Position numbers and translations under genes: made by a program. A DNA stretch of 64,000 nucleotides, from contig NKPT01000011.1 in assembly GCA_002254845.1 (NCBI GenBank), positions 16,103 through 80,102 of the forward strand. The letters are read 5' to 3'. The DNA is from Chloracidobacterium sp. CP2_5A. GTDB taxonomy: Bacteria; Acidobacteriota; Blastocatellia; Chloracidobacteriales; Chloracidobacteriaceae. The notes beneath the pieces were generated by a model, which was not told the origin of the DNA, did not search any database, and worked only from the letters and a program-made list of their open reading frames with translations. This document shows, one piece after another, positions 21,152 to 31,125 of the stretch; position 1 is the first letter of the stretch; every line of letters starts with the position of its first letter.

Positions 21152-21775
21152 ATGAAGCTTTCACTTCCACTCTGGGCGCTTGTCGTCGTCGCGGCAGGCT
21201 TTACGACGGCCTCGGCGCAGGCGCTCCCGACGGGAACTTCACAACCGGCAGCGCCGGTCAAGGCGACCTCCCTTCCGAGCGGAAGGGTTGTCATTGTCAA
21301 TACGCTCGCCTTTGGCGACAAAATAGACGAGTTCCGGCGGCAAGCCCAAAAGCTGGAAGACAAGTTCAAGCCCCGAACGACGGAGTTGGAAGCCCTTGCC
21401 AAGCGCCTGCAAGAGATGAGCCAAAAGGTGCAGGACGAAAAGCTCTCGGTTGAGGTCCGGCGGCAAGCCCAAGAACAAGGCTTAGCCCTTGAAAAGGAGT
21501 ATAAGCGTAAGGACGAGGACTTGCGCGCCGACATTGAGCGCGAGCAGCAGACCGTCTTGAACCCGCTGCGCGAAAAAGTGTTCAAGTTCATGGAAAGCTA
21601 CGCCGCGGCGCGGGGCATTGTCATGATCATTGACGTTGGGGCGCTGGCTGCCAATAACAACCTCAATATGCTGCCCTACGTGGACAACGCCGCCGACATC
21701 ACTGAGGATTTTGTCAAGGAATACAACCGCGCCAATCCAGTCGCTGCCGCCCCGGCCGCCGGAGCCAAGCCCTAA
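21152..21775 (+). CDS. OmpH/Skp family periplasmic chaperone
   Basis: Signal peptide MKLSLPLWALVVVAAGFTTASAQ; coiled-coil EFRRQAQKLEDKFKPRTTELEALAKRLQEMSQKVQDE; directly upstream of lpxD-fabZ. Confidence 0.85.
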   Translation: MKLSLPLWALVVVAAGFTTASAQALPTGTSQPAAPVKATSLPSGRVVIVNTLAFGDKIDEFRRQAQKLEDKFKPRTTELEALAKRLQEMSQKVQDEKLSVEVRRQAQEQGLALEKEYKRKDEDLRADIEREQQTVLNPLREKVFKFMESYAAARGIVMIIDVGALAANNNLNMLPYVDNAADITEDFVKEYNRANPVAAAPAAGAKP

Positions 21776-21781
21776 CCGGTC

Positions 21782-22852
21782 ATGAAGCTGGGCGAGCTGG
21801 CCGCCGCGCTGGGCGTTCCCTGCCTTGGTAATCCAGACTTGCCGATTTCAAGCGTCGGCGAGTTTGAAACGGCGGCGGACACACAGATCGCGCTGGCGAT
21901 TGGCGCGCGCCACGAGCGACTTGCCGCCTCGCAGGCGGCGGCCTTTATCGTCGCGGCGGACGCCGTGACCGACGCCGACCGCGCCCGCTACAACTTGCTC
22001 CCGACCACTTATCCAAAAGTGGCTTTTGCGCGAGCGATTGAGCTGCTGCACGTTCCGCCGCGCCGCCCGGAGGGGCTAGCCCCGGACGCCTGCATCGCCC
22101 CGGATGTCGTCATCGGCGATGAGCCGACCATCGGCCCCCGCGTCGTCATTGGGAGCGGCGCCTGTCTTGGCGCGCGCGTCACCCTTCAAGCGGGGGTCGT
22201 TATCGGGCGCAACGTGGTCATCGGCGACGATACGACCATCTTCCCGAATGTGACCATTTACGACGGCGTCCGCATCGGCGCCCGCTGTATCGTTCATGCC
22301 GGGGCGATCATTGGGGCGGACGGCTTCGGCTACGCCCGTGACGCTGACGGGGCGCACGTCAAGATTCCCCAAGTCGGAACCGTCGTCATCGAAGATGACG
22401 TGGAAATCGGGGCTAACTCGACCATTGACCGCGCCACGCTTGGGGAAACCCGCATCGGACGCGGAACCAAGATTGACAATCTCGTCCACATTGCTCACAA
22501 CTGCGTCATTGGAGAGGAAACCCTGTTGGCGGCGCTCACCGGTCTTTCCGGCGGGGTTAGAGTCGGGCGGCGCGTGACGATAGCTGGGCAGGTTGGCGCT
22601 AATCCGCAGGTCGAAGTCGGCGATGGCGCGACGATCGCCGGAAAAACCGGGATCACTAAGTCAGTCGCCGGTAGCGAGACGTACGCTGGAATGCCGATCA
22701 CGACCCTGCGCGAATGGAAACGCGAGCGCATTTACGCTGCCCGCTTGCCCTACCGCCTGCCGGACATTGAAACCCGACTGGCCACGCTTGAAGCGATGGT
22801 CAAGACGCTTCTAGGACCGCCGCCGCGCCAACCGGCGGAAAGCGAAGACTAA
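21782..22852 (+). CDS. lpxD: UDP-3-O-(3-hydroxymyristoyl)glucosamine N-acyltransferase
   Basis: Left-handed beta-helix hexapeptide repeats and signature [10 protein letters not shown]...[48 protein letters not shown]. Confidence 0.96.
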   Translation: MKLGELAAALGVPCLGNPDLPISSVGEFETAADTQIALAIGARHERLAASQAAAFIVAADAVTDADRARYNLLPTTYPKVAFARAIELLHVPPRRPEGLAPDACIAPDVVIGDEPTIGPRVVIGSGACLGARVTLQAGVVIGRNVVIGDDTTIFPNVTIYDGVRIGARCIVHAGAIIGADGFGYARDADGAHVKIPQVGTVVIEDDVEIGANSTIDRATLGETRIGRGTKIDNLVHIAHNCVIGEETLLAALTGLSGGVRVGRRVTIAGQVGANPQVEVGDGATIAGKTGITKSVAGSETYAGMPITTLREWKRERIYAARLPYRLPDIETRLATLEAMVKTLLGPPPRQPAESED

Positions 22853-22854
22853 TC

Positions 22855-23313
22855 ATGGACACGGTGCTGACCATCGCCCAAATCCAGACATTCCTGCCCC
22901 ACCGCTACCCGTTCTTGCTTGTGGACCGGGTCGTCGAGATCGCGCCTGGACAGCGCATTGTCGGACTCAAGAACGTCACCATCAATGAGCCGTTCTTCCA
23001 GGGCCATTTCCCCGGCATGCCAGTCATGCCAGGCGTCCTGCAGATCGAAGCCATGGCGCAAACCGGCGGGCTGCTGCTGCTCAACCAAATTGCCGAGCCG
23101 GAGAAAAAGCTACTGCTCTTCGCCGGCATTGACGAAGTGAAGTTCCGGCGACCGGTCGTGCCGGGCGATACGCTTCATATTGCGATGACGCTGCTGCGGT
23201 TCAAGGGGAAAGTCGCCCGGCTGCGCGGCGACATCAGCGTTGAAGGACAAGCGGTTTCCGAGGCGGTCATCACTTCTGTGCTCGTTGACCGGGACAGTCT
23301 GACGACCAGCTAG
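22855..23313 (+). CDS. fabZ: 3-hydroxyacyl-ACP dehydratase FabZ
   Basis: IQTFLPHRYPFLLVDRVVEI, NEPFFQGHFPGMPVMPGVLQIEAMAQTGG. Confidence 0.97.
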   Translation: MDTVLTIAQIQTFLPHRYPFLLVDRVVEIAPGQRIVGLKNVTINEPFFQGHFPGMPVMPGVLQIEAMAQTGGLLLLNQIAEPEKKLLLFAGIDEVKFRRPVVPGDTLHIAMTLLRFKGKVARLRGDISVEGQAVSEAVITSVLVDRDSLTTS

Positions 23314-23325
23314 CGCGCTAGCTGG
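23306..23325. terminator. Perfect 20-bp palindrome spanning both stop codons of a convergent gene pair
   Basis: CCAGCTAGCGCGCTAGCTGG; contains fabZ TAG (23311-23313) and the opposing TAG (23318-23320, minus). Confidence 0.55.
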
Positions 23326-24691
23326 CGGGCGTTAGTCCGACCCGTCGCGAAAGGTCGGACGAAAAAATTCCCTCCGGATCAACCGCCTGCTTGATGCGCC
23401 GCCACTCCGGGAGCCGCGGATACATCGCTTCCAAATGGCGCGGCTTCAGGCGGGCATCCTTGCCAAGGTAAATTCGCCCGCCGGCTTGCGCGACGAGCTC
23501 ATCCAGCTCGTCGAGAACGGCCAGCATCCGCGCGCCGGTCATCGGAATGTCGAGCGCCAGCGTATAGCCCGGCATCGGAAACGACAGCAGCCCTTCCTGC
23601 GGCCCGAATCGCTTGAGCACCGCCAGAAATGACGCGATTTTCGCCTGGCTCAGTCTCTCCAGCAGCTTGATGAGGGTCGCCCGGCTGGTCTCCAGCGGTA
23701 ACGCGGGCTGGTACTGAATAAAGCCCCGTCGGCCATAGACGCGATTCCATTCCAGCACGGCGTCAAGCGGGTAGAAGTACGAATCGAAGTCGACGACCGC
23801 GCCCGACCGCGCCTTCGGGTGCTGGTAGTAAAACGCCGTGTTGAACGCCCTGACCGTCAGCGGATTAATGACGCCGTTAGGGAACGAAAATGGCACCGTC
23901 ACTTCCCGCTTGCGCGGAAGCGTCAGCGGATGCTTGCGCAGCTGCGCCGGAAGCTCCGCCGCCGCAAGGTGGTCGCCGCGCATGAGCACGCTCCGCCCCA
24001 GCCGCTTCCCCGTCGCCAGACAGTCAATCCAGCAAACGGCGTAGCGATACCGGTGGTCCTCTGCCTCGCAGCGCTCGATAGTTTCGTCCAAATCGCGCGT
24101 CCGGGCATAATCCACGCCAATGTAGGTCGTCTCAATCCGGCGCAGCTTCAGCGCCACCGTGAGGATAAAGCCGGTCAAGCCCATCCCGCCGGCCGTCGCC
24201 CAGAACAAATCCGGCTGTTCGGCTTTTGAGCAACGCCGGATGCGGCCATCCGCCGTCAACAGCTCAAACCACTCGACATAACTGGAGAAGGAAGCGTCGC
24301 AGTGATGATTTTTCCCGTGAATATCGCAGGCCAGCGCGCCGCCCAAGCTGACGTGCTTCGTTCCGGGCGTCACCGGCAGAAACCAGCCGCGCGGGGCGAA
24401 GGTCTCCAGAATCTCCTTGAGGCGCAGCCCAGCTTCAGCGACCAGCACGCCGGCGGACTCATCGAACGCCAGCAGGCGGTCAAAGCGAGTCTGCTCAACC
24501 ACGGCGCCGCCAGCGTTGAGCGCGGCGTCGCCGTAGCTCCGCCCATAGCCGCGCCCAATCAGCGCGGCGTAGCGCCTCTCGCCCAGTAAGCTCAACAGAT
24601 CATCCTGCCGCGCCGGGCGTAGCAGCTCGGTCGGCGTGACTGGGAAGCGCCCCCAACTGGCAAGCTGAACGGAACGACCACGCAGACTCAT
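23318..24691 (-). CDS. DprE1-like FAD-binding oxidoreductase
   Basis: IGRGYGRSYGDAALNAGG, PVTPGTKHVSLGGALACDIHGKNHHCDASFSSYVEWF, PDLFWATAGGMGLTGFIL, MYPRLPEWRRIKQAVDPEGIFSSDLSRRV. Confidence 0.88.
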   Translation of the reverse strand: MSLRGRSVQLASWGRFPVTPTELLRPARQDDLLSLLGERRYAALIGRGYGRSYGDAALNAGGAVVEQTRFDRLLAFDESAGVLVAEAGLRLKEILETFAPRGWFLPVTPGTKHVSLGGALACDIHGKNHHCDASFSSYVEWFELLTADGRIRRCSKAEQPDLFWATAGGMGLTGFILTVALKLRRIETTYIGVDYARTRDLDETIERCEAEDHRYRYAVCWIDCLATGKRLGRSVLMRGDHLAAAELPAQLRKHPLTLPRKREVTVPFSFPNGVINPLTVRAFNTAFYYQHPKARSGAVVDFDSYFYPLDAVLEWNRVYGRRGFIQYQPALPLETSRATLIKLLERLSQAKIASFLAVLKRFGPQEGLLSFPMPGYTLALDIPMTGARMLAVLDELDELVAQAGGRIYLGKDARLKPRHLEAMYPRLPEWRRIKQAVDPEGIFSSDLSRRVGLTPAS

Positions 24692-26631
24692 GGCGCTTTC
24701 GTCGGGCCAAACAGCCGGTTGAGAACGCGCTCCAACTCCTCAATGTCAAAGGGCTTGGCCAGTTTGGCGGCAAAGCCGTGGGCGGCGTGGTTGGCTATCA
24801 CGCCATCCTCGTGATAGCCGCTGCAAACAATGGCGGTCACGGCCGGATCGAGTTGACGCAACCGCTCCAGCGTTTCCCGCCCCCCAAGGCCATTGGCGAT
24901 GCGCAAATCAAGAATCACGCCTAGAAAAGCGTGACCGGACGCCTTGGCGGCGCAGTAACGCTCGATCGCCTCCTCGCCGTGACGGCAGGCGACAACGCCA
25001 TAGCCGAAGTTTTCCAGCGCCGTTTCGAGCAGGTCGCGCATCAAATCGTCGTCGTCCATCACCAGCAACCGCCGCTGAAGGATTTCGGCGGCCTCCTCTT
25101 CCGTGATCACGGAAGATTCAACCGTGATTTCCCCTGTCTTCTTAGCCGGCAAATACACATCAAAGCGCGTTCCAACGCCGACCGTCGAGGTCGCCAGAAT
25201 TTGCCCTCCATGCTTCATAATGACGGAATAGCTGACGGCCAGCCCCAAGCCATGACCGCCAGATTTGGTGGTGAAATAAGGATCAAAAATCCGCGACAAA
25301 TGCTCCGGCGCAATGCCGCAGCCGGTGTCGGCGACGCTGATCCGCACATAATCGCCCGTCGTGGCGCCCGGCACTTGATGTTCAGCCAGCGTGCAGTTTT
25401 GGAAACTAACTTGGACGCGCCCGCCCTCCGGCATCGCGTCGGCGGCGTTGACAGCCAGGTTCTGGAACACTTGCATCAGCTGCCCCTTGTCGCCCCGCAC
25501 GGGCCACAGGCGCGCCTCCGGCTCGAAGATCGCCTCCACGCCGCGCGCCTCAAGGATGCACTGCATCGACTCGATGACAAAAGTTTCCGGCGTCAGCGTT
25601 TCTAAAACCGGGTCGCCTCCCTTGGCAAAGGTCAGAAGCTGCTTGGCGAGGAGCTTGGACTGCTGGATCACGCGCTCGATTGCCTCCATCCGACGCTGAT
25701 TTCCCGCGCTCAGCGCCAAATCGCGCTTGAGGAGACCGAGGTTGCCAGTCAAAACGGACAATAGGTTATTGAAGTCGTGGGCGATGCCTCCGGCCAGCGT
25801 GCCCAGCCACTCCAGCTTGCCCTTGCGCAACCGCTCTTCCTCCAATAAACGATAAGCCTCTTCACGAGCGGCGCGTAAACGGTGAATTTCAGTGATATCG
25901 GAAGCGAAGCCAGTCCACAGCGCGCCGCCGCCCGGCAATGCTTTTGGAAACGCGATGACTTGAAACCAGCGCTCCTCGCCTGTGACGGCATGACAAAAGG
26001 GAAACGTGCATTCCCATGTGCTGAGCGCGGCGCTGACAGCGGCAAAGGAATCTCGAACCTTGAGCCGGTAGGCATAAGGCACTCGTCGCCAGCACGCCGC
26101 CTCATTGGCGAAAATGACCCCAGCCGGCAGCCCAGACAATGTCTCTACCTTGTTGCTGAGGTAGGTGAAATGTCCCTTGCCGTCGGCGTCATATTTGTAC
26201 TGGTAAGTCACGCTCGGAATCACTGAGAGCACATCATGCAAGGGCTGCCTGGCAGCGCCCTGAAATAGCCCGGTGACGCGCTCGGTGGTCATCAGGGCGT
26301 AGCGGCGGTCAGCTTCAACCAGCGTCAAGCGCCCTTGCAGCTCGCCCAGGCTGCCATCCGGGAACTTCCCCATGACAGTACAACAAACGTGACCATCTTC
26401 AGCCAGCTTGGCGTATATCTGATCGCGCTCTGCGTCAGACAGGAAAAGCGAAACCCGCTTGGTTTCCTGCCCGACCACTTCATCCGCCGCGTACCCGGAC
26501 TCCGCGATAAACGCGTCATTGACGGCGATAATTCGGCGAGTGTCGTAATCAATCAGCATTAGGGGGATATGGAGACGCTGGATAATCGCCCCCAGAACTT
26601 CAGCCGAAAGCGAGCCAAAGGATGGATTCAT
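24688..26631 (-). CDS. Hybrid sensor histidine kinase (PAS - HisKA - HATPase - receiver)
   Basis: PAS-like N-terminus, GGIAHDFNNLLSVLTGNLGLL, HATPase DTGCGIAPEHLSRIFDPYFTTKSGGHGLGLAVSYSVIMKHGG, receiver LLVMDDDDLMRDLL...VILDLRIANGLGG. ATGA overlap with the downstream oxidoreductase. Confidence 0.93.
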   Translation of the reverse strand: MNPSFGSLSAEVLGAIIQRLHIPLMLIDYDTRRIIAVNDAFIAESGYAADEVVGQETKRVSLFLSDAERDQIYAKLAEDGHVCCTVMGKFPDGSLGELQGRLTLVEADRRYALMTTERVTGLFQGAARQPLHDVLSVIPSVTYQYKYDADGKGHFTYLSNKVETLSGLPAGVIFANEAACWRRVPYAYRLKVRDSFAAVSAALSTWECTFPFCHAVTGEERWFQVIAFPKALPGGGALWTGFASDITEIHRLRAAREEAYRLLEEERLRKGKLEWLGTLAGGIAHDFNNLLSVLTGNLGLLKRDLALSAGNQRRMEAIERVIQQSKLLAKQLLTFAKGGDPVLETLTPETFVIESMQCILEARGVEAIFEPEARLWPVRGDKGQLMQVFQNLAVNAADAMPEGGRVQVSFQNCTLAEHQVPGATTGDYVRISVADTGCGIAPEHLSRIFDPYFTTKSGGHGLGLAVSYSVIMKHGGQILATSTVGVGTRFDVYLPAKKTGEITVESSVITEEEAAEILQRRLLVMDDDDLMRDLLETALENFGYGVVACRHGEEAIERYCAAKASGHAFLGVILDLRIANGLGGRETLERLRQLDPAVTAIVCSGYHEDGVIANHAAHGFAAKLAKPFDIEELERVLNRLFGPTKAP

Positions 26632-26713
26632 ACGCCTTGTCTCTCAACTAACGTCTCGGTGAGCGATTATTGGCGGAAAAGCTGTCAGCCAGTGGGTAAC
26701 GCCCTTTCGCGGG

Positions 26714-28567
26714 TCAAGGCGCGACGCTCGAGGATGACCGCTCGAGGATAACGACGCCAAAGTCTTCCCAACTGCCGCAAATCCGCCTGACCTCGTACCG
26801 CTGAGCAACCCAGCTCATGATTTGCCGGCCGTAGCGCGGGTCCTCGCCAAACCACCCAACGCCATACTCACTCATATCACGCCGGGTCAGCGCAATAAAA
26901 TTTGGCGGCCGACGCTCCAGTTCCTCCACTACCGCCGACTCCCCGCCGCAGGCCGCCAGATAATAAGGGTCGAAAGCCAAAAAAGAGGTCGGGTTCTCCC
27001 GCCGCGACCAATAGTTGAGCGCGATGCCTTCCGGCATCACGACCAGCGTGGCTCCGGCCGGGAGGGACTGCGTCAGCGTGGCGACCGCTTCGGAAAGCGT
27101 GGCTCCAGCTTGCGTCCAAGGCGCGCCGTACGTCATCAGCCGGTCGCCGCCGCCGCCGATCGCCTGGGTCTTCTTCTCATGGTAGCTAAAAGCCAATTGC
27201 GCGTGCTCCGTTAGGCAAGCGATGAGAAACCCGACGGCGATGCCGGTCGTTGGCAGCCCCGTTCCAATGTCGCGCAGCCGAATGAGCCTTGGCAGCGCGA
27301 AGAGCGCCAGGACGGCCAGCAGTAAAAAGGCCGGCATAGCAAGCGTAAAGCCATAGTGGCGAAGCCGCGCGGCAAGCCCCAGCCGGCCAAGCAGAGCCAG
27401 CGCGAAGAGGCTCCACATCAGAAGCGGCAGCCATTGCCGCCGTAGCGCCGCGTCGTCCGTCTCGCTTAGCGCCGCATAGCCGAACCCCGCCGCCGTCAGC
27501 GCCAGCAGAATCGGAAACGGCTCGGCAAACCAATCCCAGGGCGCGAAAGAACGAGCCAGCCACCACGTCAAGCAGCCTGCGCCAAGCGCCGCGCCAAGCG
27601 GCCACCTGCGCGCCAGCCATCGCTCAGCCGCCAAGCCGCCAAGCGCCGCCGCGCCAATGACGCCACAGCCGGTCGCTATGTGAGCGACGTGCTCCCGCCA
27701 GGCATCCAGCCCCGCCACATGGCGGTAAAACGCCTGCTGCGTCGGGTTGGCGGCCAGGACGGTGACGAAGTTGCCCAGCGCGCCGCGCAGCGCGAGACCA
27801 AGCGGCATGTGAAGCGCGAGATACAGGATGAACGCCGCCGGCAACAGCGCCGCGCCGCCAACAAACCAAAAAGCGTCTGCGCGGCGAACGCCCAAGCGGG
27901 TCAAGCCAACGGCCAGCCCTGCCGCTAGCGCCAGCCCGGCGGCGAGCGCCATTTCGAGCTTGGTCAGCAACACGCCGCCAAAGAGCAAGCCGCTTAGCCC
28001 AATCAGCCAGCGCGCACGCGAAGGTCGCTCCGGCTGAGTCGCCCAGGCCGCGGCGGCGCACTGTAAGGCGCCAATGGCCAGCAAAGCGCCGCGAATTGGC
28101 TCATGGCGATATGGGGCGACATAGTTGTACGTGGATAGCGGCCCGTGCTGTCCAAAAGCGAAGAGGCTGAGAAACAACAGCCCGGCAACGAGTCCCGCCA
28201 GAGGCGAAACGCAGCGGGCGAAGTAGCCTCGGATCAGTTCCGTCAGGAGCGCTATCAGCGTCAGGTTGAGCCAAATGAGCGTCGTCAGCGAAACACCGAA
28301 CAGCGCAAACGCAAGGGCATTGCCGTACTGCGCCAGCGGCCCGCCCAGCCAGCCCATATCGCGGTATAAATGCTTCCCTTCCGTGATTTGCCACGGGACG
28401 TAAAGCTCGCAGCCAAAGTCAATGAGCGGATCGCCCCACTTGCGCCACGTTGCCGCCGCCAAAAGGCCGAGCAGCGACAACAGCAGAGCGCGATGCAGCC
28501 ACGCCTGACGCGGCGCATCAGACGGCGCATTAGACAGCGCCGGGAGTCCATCTGGTCTGTCGGTCAT
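26714..28567 (-). CDS. Large multi-pass membrane protein, glycosyltransferase-39-like (GT-C-like)
   Basis: Many predicted TM helices, N-terminal FGCELYVPWQITEGKHLYRDMGWLGGPLAQYGNAL, C-terminal extramembrane domain; sits in a glycan operon. Confidence 0.7.
   Translation of the reverse strand: MTDRPDGLPALSNAPSDAPRQAWLHRALLLSLLGLLAAATWRKWGDPLIDFGCELYVPWQITEGKHLYRDMGWLGGPLAQYGNALAFALFGVSLTTLIWLNLTLIALLTELIRGYFARCVSPLAGLVAGLLFLSLFAFGQHGPLSTYNYVAPYRHEPIRGALLAIGALQCAAAAWATQPERPSRARWLIGLSGLLFGGVLLTKLEMALAAGLALAAGLAVGLTRLGVRRADAFWFVGGAALLPAAFILYLALHMPLGLALRGALGNFVTVLAANPTQQAFYRHVAGLDAWREHVAHIATGCGVIGAAALGGLAAERWLARRWPLGAALGAGCLTWWLARSFAPWDWFAEPFPILLALTAAGFGYAALSETDDAALRRQWLPLLMWSLFALALLGRLGLAARLRHYGFTLAMPAFLLLAVLALFALPRLIRLRDIGTGLPTTGIAVGFLIACLTEHAQLAFSYHEKKTQAIGGGGDRLMTYGAPWTQAGATLSEAVATLTQSLPAGATLVVMPEGIALNYWSRRENPTSFLAFDPYYLAACGGESAVVEELERRPPNFIALTRRDMSEYGVGWFGEDPRYGRQIMSWVAQRYEVRRICGSWEDFGVVILERSSSSVAP
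26725..26749. repeat. CGCTCGAGGAT x2, period 14, in the 3' end of the GT-C-like gene
   Basis: Copies 26725-26735 and 26739-26749. Confidence 0.85.
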
Positions 28568-29202
28568 ACCGGCGTCGGCGCATCCAGGGCGGGAAGTTCG
28601 GGAAAAGCCGCGAGGTCGCGCCCAAGCGCCGCCACATCCGTAAAGCGCAGGGCGCGCAAGCCTAGCTCGCGGGCGACGACGACGTTGGCTTCGACGTCGT
28701 CAATGAACAGCGCTTCCGCGGGGCGCGCCGCAAGCTGGGCCAGGACGCGATGATACATTTCCGGCTCCGGCTTGATGAAGCCGATGTCGCTTGAAAACAC
28801 GGCGGCGTCGGTTGGCGGAAGCCACGGGCAGAGCTCGCCCAGTCGCCGCCGCAAGCTGCGCTGCATATTCGAGACAATGCCAATTTTGAAGCCTGCGCGC
28901 CGCAAGCGCCCAGCCCATTCCACAAGCGGGCGGTTTGGATACGACCAGCCGCGCGCGTCTAGATCCGCCAGCTCGGCCGCCGCCGCCGGCTCAATCGTCC
29001 GCCCGCAATCCCCCGCCACCGCCTGCCAGTAGGCGACATCGTCCAGCGTCCCGCGGTCGTATTCGCCGCGAAATCGCGCGTAAGCCTCCGCGTAACGCTC
29101 CGGGCCGACGCCCAGCCGCGCCACGACGCTTTCCACAATGGCAACCGGCTGCGGCTGGCACAGCACCTTGCCATAGTCAAAAATCACCGCTTTCAGCGAC
29201 AC
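28564..29202 (-). CDS. HAD-superfamily hydrolase (HAD-IA)
   Basis: MSLKAVIFDYGKVL, IGIVSNMQRSLRRRL, FSSDIGFIKPEPEMYHRVLAQL, EALFIDDVEANV. Confidence 0.92.
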   Translation of the reverse strand: MSLKAVIFDYGKVLCQPQPVAIVESVVARLGVGPERYAEAYARFRGEYDRGTLDDVAYWQAVAGDCGRTIEPAAAAELADLDARGWSYPNRPLVEWAGRLRRAGFKIGIVSNMQRSLRRRLGELCPWLPPTDAAVFSSDIGFIKPEPEMYHRVLAQLAARPAEALFIDDVEANVVVARELGLRALRFTDVAALGRDLAAFPELPALDAPTPV

Positions 29203-29207
29203 AAAAG

Positions 29208-31097
29208 CTACTCCCGAAAGAAATAGGGCCGGCGCGGCGCGGCGGGCGACGCATCAAGCCGCTCAAGCGTCAGGTTGGGATTGTAATACGGGTCGTCGTC
29301 AAGCAACGCGCCCCACCGCGCGCGCATGTACTCGCACTCGCGCTGAAAGGTCAAACGCCGCTCGGACCGGTGATCCGAGCCGCGCGAGGCGGATTCCAGA
29401 TGGTAAAGCTCAGCCTGCGGCGTGAACAAAACCCGATAGCCGCGCTCGCGGACGCGCAAGCACAAATCCACGTCATTGAAGGCGACGGCTAGGTTTTCAG
29501 CGTCGAGGCCGCCGACCAGCTCGAACACTTCGCGGCGAATCGCCAGGCAAGCGCCGGTCACGGCTGACACTTCGCGCGCGACTTCGTTCCATAGCCGTTG
29601 GACGTTCGAGGGAACGCCCCGCGCGCGCCGCGGAGCGCGTTGATGGACGTGACCAGCCACGCCGCGAATCCCCAATACGACCCCGGCATGCTGGATTGTG
29701 TCGTCGGGGTAAAGCAGCCTCGCGCCGACGATGCCTACATCGGGGCGGACGACCTGTCGAACCAGCTCCGACAGCCAATCGGCATGAATCGCCTGCACAT
29801 CGTTGTTGAGCAGAACGAAAACGTCGCCAGTCGCGTGACGCGCAGCCAAGTTATTGATGGCGGAAAAGTTAAAGGGCGCGTCATAACGGATGACGCGAAC
29901 TCGCGAGTCCTGGCGCAACCGCTCAAAAAGCGCCAGCGCCGCCGCTTCGCGGCTGCCGTTGTCAACCACGACGACTTCCAAATCCGAGTAGTCGGTTTCT
30001 TCCAACACGCCGCGCAGCGCGGCCGCCGTCAGCTCGGCGCGATCGCGCGCTCCCATCAAAACGCTGACGCGCGGGGCTGGGCACGGCAACGGATAGTGCA
30101 CGCGGTGCCGGCCGGCGGGCGTCGTCGTCACGGTTGCGCCGGGCTCGGCGCGGGCAAGGTGCTCAGAAAGCGCGCGATGGGCGGCGTCAACTGCGTAGGG
30201 CTTGGCTTGGACGCCGCCCGCCGTCGAGCCGGCCGCGACGCGCCAGTGATAGAGGACGCCCGGCACATGCCGAATCCGCTCCGGCTCGGTTTGCTCGACG
30301 ATGCGCAAGCACAAGTCGTAATCCTGCGCGCCGTCGAAGCCAGAACGAAAACCGCCGACAGCGCGCGCTTTCGCCGTCCGGTAGGCCGTCAAGTGCGCGA
30401 GGTAGTGACAGCCGCGCAGAAGCTCCAAACTCCAGCGGGGCTTGAAATGCGGGGCGAAGCGGCGGCCGCGAGCGTCAAGCTGGTCTTCGTCGGAATACAG
30501 GATGTCCGTTTCAGGGTGGGCGTCGAGTTCCGCGGCAAGACAGGCGAGGGCGTGTTCCGCCAACTCGTCATCATGATCCAGAAAGACGACGAAATCGCCC
30601 GTGGCCAGCTCCAGGGCGCTGTTGGAAGCCGCCGCGATGCCGCCGCGCGCCGGGCGATAGACCGCGGCGATGCGCGCGTCCGACTGGGCCGCTTCGGCCA
30701 GGCAGCGCCGAACGTCGGCGCGGGTTGAAGCGTCGTCGGCAACGCAAAGCTGCCAGCGCGGGTAAAGCTGCCGCTTCACGGAAGCCAGCGCGGCCCGCAG
30801 CCAGCGGAGGTCCGGGTCGCAAACCGGCATGACAATGGAAAAGGTTGGCCGGCAGGCCAGTTGGTCAATCCGCGCTCGGATGCGCTGCCGGTCAGCGTCC
30901 GTCAGCCGGTCGTAGCGCGCCACCCACTTGGCGTACGGATAGCGGCGCGGCGCGGAACGCCCCTCTTCGGCAATGCGCGTTTGCGCGTGCCGCCAGATGC
31001 CGGCGACGCCTTCCGTCCGCCACAGCTTGCGCGCGGTTTGCAGAGCCTGTCGAATCTGGCGCGGATGACGGCGGTAATAGTCGAGGAGCGACTTCAC
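29208..31097 (-). CDS. Glycosyltransferase family 2, two GT-A-like segments
   Basis: FSIVMPVCDPDLRWLRAALASVKRQLYPRWQLCVADDAST...VFLDHDDELAEHALA and second domain VSVLMGARDRAELTAAALRGVLEETDYSDLEVVVVDNGS...VFVLLNNDVQA. Confidence 0.92.
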   Translation of the reverse strand: MKSLLDYYRRHPRQIRQALQTARKLWRTEGVAGIWRHAQTRIAEEGRSAPRRYPYAKWVARYDRLTDADRQRIRARIDQLACRPTFSIVMPVCDPDLRWLRAALASVKRQLYPRWQLCVADDASTRADVRRCLAEAAQSDARIAAVYRPARGGIAAASNSALELATGDFVVFLDHDDELAEHALACLAAELDAHPETDILYSDEDQLDARGRRFAPHFKPRWSLELLRGCHYLAHLTAYRTAKARAVGGFRSGFDGAQDYDLCLRIVEQTEPERIRHVPGVLYHWRVAAGSTAGGVQAKPYAVDAAHRALSEHLARAEPGATVTTTPAGRHRVHYPLPCPAPRVSVLMGARDRAELTAAALRGVLEETDYSDLEVVVVDNGSREAAALALFERLRQDSRVRVIRYDAPFNFSAINNLAARHATGDVFVLLNNDVQAIHADWLSELVRQVVRPDVGIVGARLLYPDDTIQHAGVVLGIRGVAGHVHQRAPRRARGVPSNVQRLWNEVAREVSAVTGACLAIRREVFELVGGLDAENLAVAFNDVDLCLRVRERGYRVLFTPQAELYHLESASRGSDHRSERRLTFQRECEYMRARWGALLDDDPYYNPNLTLERLDASPAAPRRPYFFRE

Positions 31098-31125
31098 AAG
31101 CTTTCACTGGAGGCTGCGGCGACTT

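Noticed and set aside
29598-30728. 376-aa plus-strand ORF
   Set aside because: Antisense to the GT2 gene; Arg/Val-rich shadow composition.
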